This document shows, piece by piece, positions 1-8,900 of a stretch of DNA of 64,000 nucleotides. Under the pieces are notes generated by a model. The model did no database searches and was not told the DNA's origin. It was given only the letters and a program-made list of their open reading frames with translations. The translations under genes and the position numbers were made by a program. Position 1 is the stretch's first letter; each line of letters begins with the position of its first letter. Source of the DNA: Chitinophaga silvisoli (GTDB lineage: Bacteria > Bacteroidota > Bacteroidia > Chitinophagales > Chitinophagaceae); NCBI RefSeq assembly GCF_003412465.1, contig NZ_QTJV01000022.1, forward strand, positions 1 to 64,000. Reading direction: 5' to 3'.

Positions 1-28
1 GATGTAGAATTCTTTCTGTTCAGGTTAT

Positions 29-142
29 CTAAAATCTATGCTTAACGAACAAATCCCCCAAGAATTCAACTTGATCCGCTTTTTGTCCAAAAGAGACGAC
101 GGATAAAATCAATGAAGCAATGATCAAGAATAATTTTTTCAT
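29..142 (-). CDS. small secreted peptide or truncated secreted protein
   Basis: A 37-residue frame starts with a clear Sec signal peptide (MKKLFLIIASLILSVVSFGQ) and has only about 17 residues after the likely cleavage site before a TAG stop. I recognise no family. The ATG is followed by AAA AAA TTA, typical of exported Bacteroidota proteins, which is the main support. It may be the surviving 5' end of a larger gene, because the other two frames also stop soon after. The stretch encoding VEFLG (about 55-73) recurs in inverted orientation at 371-389, which suggests rearrangement here. Whether it is expressed cannot be told. Confidence 0.3.
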   Translation of the reverse strand: MKKLFLIIASLILSVVSFGQKADQVEFLGDLFVKHRF

Positions 143-157
143 AGTATAGGAGTGGAT

Positions 158-310
158 TTATTTCGCAAGTGTATTATAAATATGGGAAGATTTAGTTAAT
201 ACAATGTTAAGCAACAGCTGGAATGCATTTGGGCCATTTTCCCATTTAGAAATATAATTCGCTTTTTGTAATGCAGTATTGGTAAAACCTACCCAAAAGC
301 TTTCAGGTCC
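158..310 (-). pseudogene. possible C-terminal gene remnant
   Basis: This minus-strand stretch is open for 50 codons and ends in TAA at 158-160. Its translation looks protein-like (begins GPESFWVGFTNTALQKANY, ends HIYNTLAK). It has no in-frame start codon and an in-frame TAA lies directly upstream (311-313), so it cannot be an intact gene. I do not recognise the family. It could be the tail of a decayed gene, or a chance open frame in AT-rich DNA. Confidence 0.2.
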
Positions 311-445
311 TTACGCTTTTGTTTGCGGAGATTCAAAAATTCAACTTCACCCCCAAAATTTTCGGATTAAGTTGAATTCTTGGGGGAAGGCTAAAACTTT
401 TCCAAGTTATTATTGGCAAAATCCAATCTCAAATCCCCAAACGCA

Positions 446-478
446 AAAAGCCTCCAGAATTTACATCTGAAGGCTTTT
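446..478 (-). terminator. intrinsic terminator of tRNA-Asp
   Basis: An A/T-flanked hairpin (AAAAGCCT / AGGCTTTT arms around a short loop) lies 30 bp downstream of the tRNA on the minus strand and ends in a T run in that direction. No other gene on that strand needs it. Confidence 0.6.
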
Positions 479-508
479 AAAATTTTACTAAAATATTAAT
501 TTATTTTG

Positions 509-582
509 CGGACCAGACGGGACTCGAACCCGCGACCTCCGCCGTGACAGGGCGGCATTCTAACCAACTGAACTACTGATCC
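509..582 (-). tRNA. tRNA-Asp (anticodon GTC)
   Basis: Read on the minus strand, the 74-nt sequence folds as a full cloverleaf. The acceptor stem is GGATCAG paired with CTGGTCC (one G-U pair), with a G discriminator base. The D-arm contains AGTTGGTTAGA. The anticodon arm CCGCC-CTGTCAC-GGCGG gives anticodon GTC. The T-arm carries GGTTCGAGTCC. CCA is not encoded: the next template bases give C and A only. A terminator-like hairpin follows it. Confidence 0.95.
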
Positions 583-741
583 TTACACCCCGTTTCTCTG
601 TGTCGGGGGTGCAAATATATGCACTTTTATTTCAAATGTGCAAATAATTTATATAAAAATCTTTCCCCTCCCGTAATCTCCATCTTTTCTTTAGCTTTAC
701 AGCCTCCGGGGGCAAGGAGCCAAAACGCTTTGATTTTAACT

Positions 742-1335
742 ATGGATCGTATGCCATCAGAAGAAGAAGTGCTGATCAAAATGAAGCAGGGTGATGAAAC
801 CGCTTTCTCAACGATCTACCGTCATTATCACGCTTCTCTTTACATATACCTCTTACGGTTTTGCAAAATTCCTTCGCTGGCAGAAGACCTCGTCCACGAC
901 GTATTTCTGAAAATCTGGGAAATCAGAGACCGTATAAATCCTCAATTATCTTTTTCAGGATACCTGTACCGTATTGCCCGTAATCATGTAATTAAAACAA
1001 TTGATAAACTGGCTACGGACCAGGCGATGCGTGAGCAACTATTCTCTCAACTCAATGAGCCGGTCTCCGCTACACCCGAACAAATGGTGCGCGCCAAGGA
1101 ATACGACAGGCTTTTCCAGGAAGCATTGGCCAAAATGCCGCCACAACGGTTACGGGTATTCCAACTTTGCCGCCAGGAAGGAAGGAGCTATGATGAAACC
1201 GCAGCATTACTAGGCATTTCACGGAATGCCGTTAAGAAGCATATGGTGCTCGGAATGCGGTTTATTTATGAATATGTGCATCGATATGGGGATATTATGG
1301 TGGCTTTGTATGTAGCACAGCAAATAATGCCGTGA
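742..1335 (+). CDS. ECF-type RNA polymerase sigma-70 factor
   Basis: A 197-residue ECF sigma factor of the Bacteroidota Sus-type class. Region 2 is seen in the first half (AFSTIYRHYHASLYIYLLR, then AEDLVHDVFLKIWE, the -10 recognition/core-binding helix). Region 4 is the C-terminal helix-turn-helix (MPPQRLRVFQLCRQEG...SYDETAALLGISRNAVKKHM). An upstream ATG-free extension to 619 is open but lies close to the tRNA, so I start at ATG 742. It is followed by a FecR-like anti-sigma and a STN-domain SusC, the usual trans-envelope arrangement in which substrate binding by SusC releases the sigma factor. Its TGA stop overlaps a GTG (1332) in frame with the FecR gene. Likely target: the SusC promoter downstream. 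Confidence 0.9.
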   Translation: MDRMPSEEEVLIKMKQGDETAFSTIYRHYHASLYIYLLRFCKIPSLAEDLVHDVFLKIWEIRDRINPQLSFSGYLYRIARNHVIKTIDKLATDQAMREQLFSQLNEPVSATPEQMVRAKEYDRLFQEALAKMPPQRLRVFQLCRQEGRSYDETAALLGISRNAVKKHMVLGMRFIYEYVHRYGDIMVALYVAQQIMP

Positions 1336-1379
1336 TTTGGTTTTTCCGTGAACGAAGATACCCACTAAACCATCCCTCA

Positions 1380-1575
1380 GAAATCCCCCCTCTTAAAATC
1401 CTCCTCCAGGAATCCCCTCAAAAAATCCTTTCCTCAAAAAATCCTCCCTCTCAAGAATCCCCTCAAAAATCCCCCTCTCAAAAACCTCCTCCAGGAATTC
1501 CCTCTCAAAATCCCCCTCCAAAAATCCCCCCTCACCCCCCCAAAAAAAAATCTTTAAAAAAAATCTCCCCCCAAG
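1380..1575 (+). repeat. C/A-rich degenerate minisatellite between sigma and anti-sigma genes
   Basis: About 195 bp of imperfect repeats built from the words CTCAAAAATCC, CCCCCTC and CCTCCAGGAAT, with C-runs and A-runs on the plus strand and almost no G. It is open in the FecR frame and would encode a Pro/Ser/Gln/Lys-rich stretch (SPQK, PPSQ, KPPPGIPSQ). It ends about 55 bp before the conserved FecR start. Confidence 0.7.
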
Positions 1576-1628
1576 GTACCCTAAACAATTATTTCCGGAT
1601 AATATATACAGACACCTATAACAACTAT

Positions 1629-2771
1629 ATGTCATCAACCACGGAACATTACGAAAAACTGCTCACCAAATACCTTGACGGTCAATGTAATGCAGCTGAA
1701 ACAGCTGAGCTGTACTCCTGGCTCCAAGCCTCCGGCTCCCACCGTGCGCTGTTAAAAACCATGCAGCAGGAATTTCAAAACGCCTTCAACACCCAGCAGG
1801 AAATTCCCGTTGAAATCTCCGACCGCATAGAAACCAAACTCCTGCAGTCCATCACCGAAACAAAACCTAAAACTAAAATCCACACCCTCTGGTATTACGC
1901 CGCCGCCTCCGTCGCCGCCGCCATCATACTCCTGCTTATTTTAAAACAACCAACTCCCGAGTTAGCCAATAAACCTATTACCGTCGCAGCATCCATCACC
2001 CCAGGCACCAACAAAGCCGTCCTTACCCTGTCCAACGGATCCACCGTTTTCCTGGACAGCGCCGGCAACCAGGTCATCTCTCAGGGTGCCACCACCGTAT
2101 TACAAAAGAACGGCCAGCTGCAATACGATTCCAAAGCAAGCAGCGAAGCCACCGTATATAATACACTCACCGTTCCCAGGGGCGGTCAGTTCAACATTAT
2201 CCTGCCCGATGGCAGCCATGTATGGCTCAATGCAGCCAGCAGCCTCCGTTATCCCACCTCCTTCAATGGAAAGGATAGAAGAGTCGACATCACCGGCCAG
2301 GGGTACTTCGAAGTCGCCCCCAACGCTAAACAACCTTTCATCGTTCAGGTCAATAACATGGAAATCCAGGTACTCGGTACCGCCTTTGACGTAATGGCCT
2401 ACTCCGACGAAAAAAGCGTAAACACCACCCTCATCCAGGGGGCCGTAAAGGTCAATGACAAACGCCTCTTACCCGGCCAGCAGGCCCTTATGGACCCAGC
2501 CACCGGCGACATCACCATCCGCAATGCAGACGTAGAACAAGTCATTGCCTGGAAAACCGGCTTCTTTGAATTCGACAATGCCCGCCTGTCAGACATCCTG
2601 AGACAGCTCTCCAGGTGGTATGATATAGATATTAATTACAAGCAAACAACAAACGAAAGACTGCTCGGCGGCCGTATCAGCCGAAGCCTTCCGCTGTCTG
2701 ATATCCTCCATATGCTGGAAGCAAATGGACCTGTATTCGAACTGGTTGGACGAAAATTAACTGTGAAATAA
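1629..2771 (+). CDS. FecR-family anti-sigma factor
   Basis: A 380-residue inner-membrane anti-sigma factor. The N-terminal cytoplasmic segment (about 1-80) should hold the sigma factor. A single membrane helix lies near 86-106 (YYAAASVAAAIILLLI). The periplasmic FecR domain lies near 170-275 (TVPRGGQFNIILPDGSHVWL, GQGYFEV, LGTAFDVMAY). The C-terminal DUF4974-like domain (ARLSDILRQLSRWYDIDI...GGRISRSLPLSDIL) meets the STN domain of SusC. I chose ATG 1629 because MSSTTEHYEKLLTKYLDG resembles known family N-termini. The frame stays open back to GTG 1332, which overlaps the sigma stop; that form would add 99 low-complexity residues. Confidence 0.88.
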   Translation: MSSTTEHYEKLLTKYLDGQCNAAETAELYSWLQASGSHRALLKTMQQEFQNAFNTQQEIPVEISDRIETKLLQSITETKPKTKIHTLWYYAAASVAAAIILLLILKQPTPELANKPITVAASITPGTNKAVLTLSNGSTVFLDSAGNQVISQGATTVLQKNGQLQYDSKASSEATVYNTLTVPRGGQFNIILPDGSHVWLNAASSLRYPTSFNGKDRRVDITGQGYFEVAPNAKQPFIVQVNNMEIQVLGTAFDVMAYSDEKSVNTTLIQGAVKVNDKRLLPGQQALMDPATGDITIRNADVEQVIAWKTGFFEFDNARLSDILRQLSRWYDIDINYKQTTNERLLGGRISRSLPLSDILHMLEANGPVFELVGRKLTVK

Positions 2772-2976
2772 GGCTGGTATTCCACGTATAAGACCAGTCA
2801 TTTTAAAACCTAAAACAACGTTATGAATGTAGCTGAGACAAATTAAAACAAGCGTGCCCGTTCATAAAAAAACCGGAAGCGCTTGCAACACTCCCGGTAA
2901 ATAATGTCTGGGCCCAAAAAGAAAACAACATCCCGTTACGAATTATTGATTTCAAATTCCCAAACACTACAAAAGT

Positions 2977-5900
2977 ATGGAATTAAACTTATGTGGTAGG
3001 GCTTCCTATTCCCGGAAGCGCTCATCAACCAAAAAAATTTTCGGAATTCACGTTTTCCGAAAACAAATATTACTCGTTATGAAACTGACTACCTTTTTGT
3101 TGCTCGTAGCTTGCCTGCAGATCAGCGCAAAAGGATTATCCCAGCAAATATCCCTGTCGGAAACAAAAGCACCCCTCAAAAAGGTGTTGAAATCAGTTGC
3201 TCGCCAGGCAGGTATCTCCATCATTTATGATGAAGATTTGCTGGCTACGGCACATCCTGTCACTATAGAGGTTAAAAACGTACCGGTACGTCAGGTGCTG
3301 GATATGGCCCTCGAAAATCAGCCTTTCTCCTATGTGGTAGACGGCTCCCGCATTATTGTAAAAAGTCTGCCCGAAACAAAACCTGCTGCCGATACTACCA
3401 TCACTGTCACTGGCCGTGTCACGGACGAAAAAGGAGACCCTGTACCCGGCACCAGTATCCGCATCAAAGACAGTAAAAGTGGTACCGTTACCGATGGAAC
3501 AGGTTTCTATTCTCTCAAAGTGCCTGCAGGTGCTACCCTCATCGTGAGTGCCGTAGGCTTTGAGCCCTTTACCTGGGCAGTGACCAAACAATCTATGAAC
3601 TTTTCGCTGAAAATATCACAGACTGCCCTGACCGAAACTGTTGTAGTAGGTTATGGCGTGCAAAAGAAAAGCGTAGTTACCGGGGCTATCTCCAGCGTGA
3701 GAGCTTCTGACCTGGAAAGCCAGCCAGTGACCCGCCTTGAAGGTGCTCTCCAGGGCCGCACTTCCGGCGTTACTATCGCCGCAGGTTCTGGTCAGCCAGG
3801 TTCCAGTGCTACCGTTCGTGTGAGAGGCCTGACCACCTTCAACAACAATGACCCGCTTTGGGTAGTAGATGGAGTAGTGGTGGACAATGGAGGTATCGGT
3901 TACCTGAACCAATATGACATCGAATCTATCGAAGTACTGAAAGATGCCGCTTCCCAGGCTATCTATGGTGCCCGTGCTGCTGCCGGTGTAATCCTCGTAA
4001 CCACTAAGAAAGGTAAAGCCGGTACCCTGCAGGTGAACTACAATGGTTACTATGGTACCTCTGCACCTGCGCGCAAACTGAAACTGCTCGATGCCACCCA
4101 ATATGCTACCCTGCGCAATGAAGCATCTGTAGCTGCCGGCAATGGTATCGTGTATGCTGATCCTAAATCTTTAGGCAAAGGTACCGACTGGCAATCACTC
4201 ATTTTCAACAACAGCGCTGCCCGCCAGAACCATGAAGTGAGTGTGAGCGGTGGTAATGACAAGTCTACTTTCTACTCCTCTTTCGGTTACCTGAAACAGG
4301 ATGGTATCGTAGCTACCGACATCTCAAAATACGAACGCATCAACCTGCGTCTGAACTCAACTCATAAACTTTCCAAATTCGTTACCTTCGGCGAGAACGT
4401 AGGTTATGCTTACGACAAAGCCCTGGGTGTCGGTAATACCAACAGCGAATTCGGTGGTCCGCTCAGCTCCGCTATCAATCTGGATCCAACCACACCTGCT
4501 GTGATCACTGATCCTGCTGTAGCTGCTGCCGCACCTTATACCAATGCTGGTATCCGCCGCGATAAAAACGGTAATCCTTATGGGATCTCCAGCGCTGTAG
4601 GCCAGGAAATCACAAACCCATTGGCTTATATCTCTACACGCCTGGGTAACTATAGCTGGTCTCACAACATCGTTGGTAATACATACCTGGAAATCGCTCC
4701 GATCAAAGGTCTGAAAATCCGCTCCACACTCGGTTCTAAAATCGCGTTCTGGGGATCTGAGACCTTCACTCCAATCTCTTACCTGAACTCATCTACCATC
4801 TCTTCCCGTACTTCTTTTTCACGTAATCAGAATTCAGGATTTGCATGGAACATCGAGAACACCGCTTCTTATACAAAAGAGATCCGGAAAAACTCCTTCA
4901 CCATTCTCTTAGGCCAGGGTGCGTATATGGATAACCGTACAAGAGCAACGACTGTTACTTTCTACGACGTGCCTGCAAACACTTTTGAAGATGCAAGCAT
5001 GAACTTTAAAGTCGCTTCTGACAACCGTACTTCTGACGGTAGTGAAGGTGCTGACCACAGAATATCTTCCCTCTTTGCCCGTGTGAATTACGCTTATGAC
5101 GAAAAGTACCTGATCGAAGGTATCGTACGTCGTGATGGATCTTCCCGCTTCGGTGCGAACAACAAATATGGTACTTTCCCATCCTTCTCACTGGGTTGGA
5201 ATATCTCTAAAGAAGATTTCTGGCCTCAGCAAAACCTCGTCAACTTCCTCAAACTGAGAGGTGGTTACGGTGTGGTTGGTAATGATAACATTGGTGACTT
5301 CGCTTACCTCTCTACCATCGGTAGCGGCAGAAACTATGCCTTCGGTAATTCCGGTAGTTACCTGATCGGTTACAGCCCGAATGCTCCTTCTAACCCTGAT
5401 CTGAAATGGGAACAAACCAGCCAGACCAACGTAGGTTTTGAAGCCACTGTTTACAATGACTTCAGAGTGGCATTCGACTGGTACAAGAAAGTTACTAAAG
5501 ACATCCTTCAGAACCCACGCATTCCTTCCTACGTAGGTGCAATTTCTAACCCTGCCGCAAACGTAGCTGATATGCAGAATACCGGTGTCGAACTGGAACT
5601 GGGTTATCACAAAAAACTGGGTGAAGTAGAGCTGAATGTAAATGCGAACGTCTCTTATACTACCAACAAAGTGACCAACCTGGGTAAAGGTATCAATTAC
5701 CTCTCCGGTGGCCAGACATTCCAGTCTTCCAGCTATCCTATCACCCGCACTGCTCTTGGTCAGCCGCTCAATAGCTTCTATGGCTTTAAGACTAACGGCA
5801 TCTTCCAGACACAGGCAGATGTGGACAATTATGTAAGCAAAGCGGGTGGCAAAATTCAGCCGGATGCAAAACCTGGTGATTTCCGCTGGGTTGATACAAA

Positions 5901-6432
5901 TGGTGATGGTGCTATTACTGAAACTGACCGTCAGTTCCTCGGTAATCCTACACCTACCTGGACATATGGTGGTACGATCAATGCAGCTTACAAAGGAATA
6001 GATGTAGTAGTATTCATACAGGGTTCTGCCGGTAACAAGATCTTCCAGGGCCTTCGCCGTCTGGATATCCTCAATGCCAACTGGCAGACAAAAGCCCTGG
6101 GTCGCTGGACCGGCGAGGGTTCTACCAATGATTATCCAAGGCTGATATCTACAGATCCTAACAGGAACTTTACCAATCCTTCCGATTTCTATCTGGAAAA
6201 TGGTAGCTATTGCAGGATCAAATCCTTACAGCTGGGTTACTCTATCCCTACTTCCATTACTAAAAGAGCGGGTATTGAGAAATTCAGAATTTACGTAATG
6301 AGCGAGAACCTGCTCACATTCACCAAGTACACCGGTTACGATCCTGAAATCGGAGGTGGCGTATTCAGCATCGACAGAGGTATTTATCCTCAGGCAAGAT
6401 CCTTTATGCTGGGTATTAATGCTACATTCTGA
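2977..6432 (+). CDS. SusC/RagA TonB-linked outer-membrane transporter with STN domain
   Basis: A 1151-residue outer-membrane importer. Order: N-terminal extension and signal helix (about 33-52, ending ISAKG); STN signalling domain (about 57-110) that contacts FecR; carboxypeptidase-regulatory-like domain (about 143-215); a TonB-box-like segment (ETVVVGYGVQKK, about 220-231); plug (SQAIYGARAAAGVILVTTKKGK, about 325-345); and a 22-strand barrel to the terminal aromatic residue (NATF). With the SusD 23 bp downstream it forms a lidded pump for oligosaccharides. The STN domain ties it to the sigma/FecR pair upstream. Linked GH16 and GH30 enzymes point to beta-1,3/1,6-glucan as cargo, which is inference from neighbours. 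The MELNLCG-type start is common in this class, so I keep ATG 2977. Confidence 0.93.
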   Translation: MELNLCGRASYSRKRSSTKKIFGIHVFRKQILLVMKLTTFLLLVACLQISAKGLSQQISLSETKAPLKKVLKSVARQAGISIIYDEDLLATAHPVTIEVKNVPVRQVLDMALENQPFSYVVDGSRIIVKSLPETKPAADTTITVTGRVTDEKGDPVPGTSIRIKDSKSGTVTDGTGFYSLKVPAGATLIVSAVGFEPFTWAVTKQSMNFSLKISQTALTETVVVGYGVQKKSVVTGAISSVRASDLESQPVTRLEGALQGRTSGVTIAAGSGQPGSSATVRVRGLTTFNNNDPLWVVDGVVVDNGGIGYLNQYDIESIEVLKDAASQAIYGARAAAGVILVTTKKGKAGTLQVNYNGYYGTSAPARKLKLLDATQYATLRNEASVAAGNGIVYADPKSLGKGTDWQSLIFNNSAARQNHEVSVSGGNDKSTFYSSFGYLKQDGIVATDISKYERINLRLNSTHKLSKFVTFGENVGYAYDKALGVGNTNSEFGGPLSSAINLDPTTPAVITDPAVAAAAPYTNAGIRRDKNGNPYGISSAVGQEITNPLAYISTRLGNYSWSHNIVGNTYLEIAPIKGLKIRSTLGSKIAFWGSETFTPISYLNSSTISSRTSFSRNQNSGFAWNIENTASYTKEIRKNSFTILLGQGAYMDNRTRATTVTFYDVPANTFEDASMNFKVASDNRTSDGSEGADHRISSLFARVNYAYDEKYLIEGIVRRDGSSRFGANNKYGTFPSFSLGWNISKEDFWPQQNLVNFLKLRGGYGVVGNDNIGDFAYLSTIGSGRNYAFGNSGSYLIGYSPNAPSNPDLKWEQTSQTNVGFEATVYNDFRVAFDWYKKVTKDILQNPRIPSYVGAISNPAANVADMQNTGVELELGYHKKLGEVELNVNANVSYTTNKVTNLGKGINYLSGGQTFQSSSYPITRTALGQPLNSFYGFKTNGIFQTQADVDNYVSKAGGKIQPDAKPGDFRWVDTNGDGAITETDRQFLGNPTPTWTYGGTINAAYKGIDVVVFIQGSAGNKIFQGLRRLDILNANWQTKALGRWTGEGSTNDYPRLISTDPNRNFTNPSDFYLENGSYCRIKSLQLGYSIPTSITKRAGIEKFRIYVMSENLLTFTKYTGYDPEIGGGVFSIDRGIYPQARSFMLGINATF

Positions 6433-6455
6433 TCACCTGATAAAAGCAAATTACA

Positions 6456-8009
6456 ATGAAGAAGAAATACATTCCACATATATTGACATTCGCTATAGGC
6501 CTGCAACTGATGAGTGGCTGTAGCAGCAGTTTCCTTGAAGTTAAACCAAAAGGTACCGATCTCGAAGCTAACTATTACAAAAATCAGACAGAGGCTTTCA
6601 ACGGCCTGGTGGCCTGTTACGATGTAGTAGGCTGGCAGGGTGGTAACTATGTCACCAAAGTAGGTGCGATGAATGCCGGCTCTGACGACCACTACGCTGG
6701 TGGCGGTGGTGCCAATGACGTAACCGCTTTCCAGGTGTTCTCCACATATACTCTGACACCTGACCAGGGGCCACAGGATGAACTCTGGAAGAAAGGCTTT
6801 TCCGGTATCTTCCGTGCAAACACCCTCCTGGAAAAATTGCCGGGTGTACCAATGGATGAAGCTACCAAAGCACGTTATACTGCGGAAGCAAAATTCCTTC
6901 GTGCATTCTTCTATTTCGACCTCGTACGTTTGTTTAAGAATGTACCACTCTTCACCAAACCTGTTTCCACCAGTGAAATGTACAATGTGACACAGGCTAC
7001 TCCTGAAGAAGTATATAAACAAATTGAGAAAGACCTGCAGGATGCAATTGCTGAAACAAATCTGCCTGACCAGGTACCCGTAGCGACTGAAGGTGGCCGT
7101 GCTACCAAAGGTACTGCACATGCCCTCTTAGGTAAAGTATATCTCTACGAGAAAAATTATGCTGCCGCTGCAACAGAACTGGCAGAAGTAAATGGTGCAA
7201 ACCCCGGTGGTACAAATACCAAGTATGGTTACAAGCTGCTGGCTAACTTCGGTGATCTCTGGAAATCAGACAACGGCAGTAAATTCAACAGTGAGTCTAT
7301 CTTCGAAGTGGCGTTTACCTCTTCCTCCGCAGGTTCATGGGATTGCGTGGCCTGTACAGAAGGTAATGTGCTGAACATTATGGTGGGTCCCAGAGGCTAC
7401 AAAGCCCTGAAAGCCGGCGCACCTGATTATGTAGCCGGCTGGAGTTTCCTGGTAGTGACCAAAGAACTGTTTGATGCGATTCACTACGATCCCCGTTATA
7501 ACTATACCGTTGCAAACCTGGATAGCTTGCAGGCAAATGGTATTGCAAGCTATGAACCAGGTTACAAAAACACCGGTTATTTCCTGCAAAAGCTCATCGG
7601 CTTCAACTATAATAAAACTACAGGTGGTGGTAATATCGAGTTGAACTTCCCACAGGATCTGTACGAAATCCGCCTGGCCGATACTTACCTCATGGAAGCA
7701 GAAGCACTCGTAAAGGCCGGACAGGGTGGCGGTGCCGGTAGTCGTGCTTATCAATTGCTGAATGCAGTACGTGCACGTGTAGGTCTTACCGCTATTGAAG
7801 CGACTGACGACAACATCTTCAATGAAAGAAGACTGGAACTGGCAGGTGAAGGCCATCGCTGGTTTGACCTGGTTCGTACAGGCAGAGCTGCTTCAGTATT
7901 GGGTAGCCGTGGCTTCATTGCCGGCAAAAACGAGATTTTACCAATTCCATTGTTAGAGTTGGAAAATACCAAACTGGAACAGAGTAAAGAATGGGGAGGA
8001 ACTAAATAA
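6456..8009 (+). CDS. SusD/RagB-family glycan-binding outer-membrane lipoprotein
   Basis: 517 residues with a lipoprotein signal (LQLMSGC, Cys near 22) and the SusD alpha-helical TPR-like fold. Visible family blocks are TEAFNGLVACYD near the N-terminus, the helix AKFLRAFFYFDLVRLFKNVPL, EEVYKQIEKDLQDAI, and the C-terminal RRLELAGEGHRWFDLVR block that marks the RagB/SusD domain. It should sit on SusC as the substrate-capturing lid. The gene lies 23 bp after SusC in the same operon. The substrate is not readable from the sequence; nearby enzymes suggest beta-glucan. Confidence 0.93.
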   Translation: MKKKYIPHILTFAIGLQLMSGCSSSFLEVKPKGTDLEANYYKNQTEAFNGLVACYDVVGWQGGNYVTKVGAMNAGSDDHYAGGGGANDVTAFQVFSTYTLTPDQGPQDELWKKGFSGIFRANTLLEKLPGVPMDEATKARYTAEAKFLRAFFYFDLVRLFKNVPLFTKPVSTSEMYNVTQATPEEVYKQIEKDLQDAIAETNLPDQVPVATEGGRATKGTAHALLGKVYLYEKNYAAAATELAEVNGANPGGTNTKYGYKLLANFGDLWKSDNGSKFNSESIFEVAFTSSSAGSWDCVACTEGNVLNIMVGPRGYKALKAGAPDYVAGWSFLVVTKELFDAIHYDPRYNYTVANLDSLQANGIASYEPGYKNTGYFLQKLIGFNYNKTTGGGNIELNFPQDLYEIRLADTYLMEAEALVKAGQGGGAGSRAYQLLNAVRARVGLTAIEATDDNIFNERRLELAGEGHRWFDLVRTGRAASVLGSRGFIAGKNEILPIPLLELENTKLEQSKEWGGTK

Positions 8010-8027
8010 CACATCAAACTGATTTAC

Positions 8028-8849
8028 ATGAAACGCTATATAGGTACTTTGGCAGTGGCAGCTATGTTGTCCTGCACTATACCGGCCTGCACGCCGGAGT
8101 CATCCACGAAGGAGCTGGGTCCTTTGCCTACTGCTTCTTTCACCGCTACACCACTCACCACAAATCCGAATAGGGTAGTGGTGTCCTCTACTACCAAAGG
8201 TGGTTTTATCTGGAACTGGACGATCAGCGACGGGACCACTGCTAAAGGGGAATTCGACACACTGCATTTCTCCAAAGCCGGAGAGTATACTGTACAACTG
8301 ACAGTATTTACAAATGGTGGATATGCGACCACTGCGCAAAAAATCACGATTGCCAATGATGCACCTACCAAGGATTTGCTGAATACAACAGACTGGACAA
8401 TCCTGAATACAGGTGGTACACAGACGACTATTACCAATACAAACGGGACGATCAATTTCTCCAATACAGGCAATACCAATGGTGCCATCTACCAGATGGT
8501 CATGGTAAAAGCCCATACTCCTTATACAGTTGCAGCAAATATTAAAGGTGCTGGTGCAACTAACAGCTGGCTGGAAGTATATTGTGATACCATTGCGCCG
8601 GTGCAGGGCAAAGATTATGGCGGCACCAAGTACATTGCAATGAATACCTGGTCTGGCTGCGGTAGTATTCCTTTTGATGGAAATATTGCAGAAATAGGCT
8701 GTGATGGCGGTGGTAAAGGGAAAAATGGGTATATGGAGTTTTCCAAAGCTGACACCGTTTGGGTGGTAATAAAAGGTGGTAGCTCCGGTGGTACATTGGG
8801 TACCGGTGGTATGACACTCTCTAATATTCAATTCCTGGAAGAACAATAA
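8028..8849 (+). CDS. PKD-domain surface lipoprotein, probable glycan-binding protein
   Basis: A 273-residue exported protein with a lipobox (TIPAC, Cys near 21). A PKD-like Ig fold covers about 35-110 (FIWNWTISDGTTAKG...FSKAGEYTVQLTV, the usual sheet pattern). The C-terminal half (about 115-273) is rich in Thr/Asn/Gly and has a beta-sandwich look like carbohydrate-binding modules (TPYTVAANIKG, DTVWVVIKGG). It follows SusD by 18 bp, the position of SusE/surface glycan-binding proteins in utilisation loci, and precedes the hydrolases. I infer that it binds the target glucan at the cell surface. No catalytic motif is seen. Confidence 0.75.
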   Translation: MKRYIGTLAVAAMLSCTIPACTPESSTKELGPLPTASFTATPLTTNPNRVVVSSTTKGGFIWNWTISDGTTAKGEFDTLHFSKAGEYTVQLTVFTNGGYATTAQKITIANDAPTKDLLNTTDWTILNTGGTQTTITNTNGTINFSNTGNTNGAIYQMVMVKAHTPYTVAANIKGAGATNSWLEVYCDTIAPVQGKDYGGTKYIAMNTWSGCGSIPFDGNIAEIGCDGGGKGKNGYMEFSKADTVWVVIKGGSSGGTLGTGGMTLSNIQFLEEQ

Positions 8850-8859
8850 TTCTTTACCT

Positions 8860-8898
8860 GCCGGTTTTAAAGCTACCAGCGGTAATTTTAAAACCGGC
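8860..8898 (+). other. 12-bp perfect inverted repeat (intra-operon hairpin 1)
   Basis: The arms GCCGGTTTTAAA (8860-8871) and its exact complement (8887-8898) are separated by 15 nt. The hairpin lies between the PKD lipoprotein and the GH16 gene. No T-tract follows, so it is not a classical terminator. Confidence 0.6.
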
Positions 8899-8900
8899 CC

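Noticed and set aside
279-470. 63-codon plus-strand frame before the tRNA
   Set aside because: TTG start, no recognisable domain, and it runs into the tRNA-Asp terminator hairpin.
3616-4101. Long minus-strand frame (161 codons) inside the first SusC
   Set aside because: Antisense shadow of a strong TonB-receptor gene; no start context or family features.
6390-7121. 243-codon minus-strand frame across the SusC/SusD junction
   Set aside because: Composition (Cys/Phe/Ile-rich) is that of an antisense frame of GC-balanced coding DNA, and it would overlap two well-supported genes.
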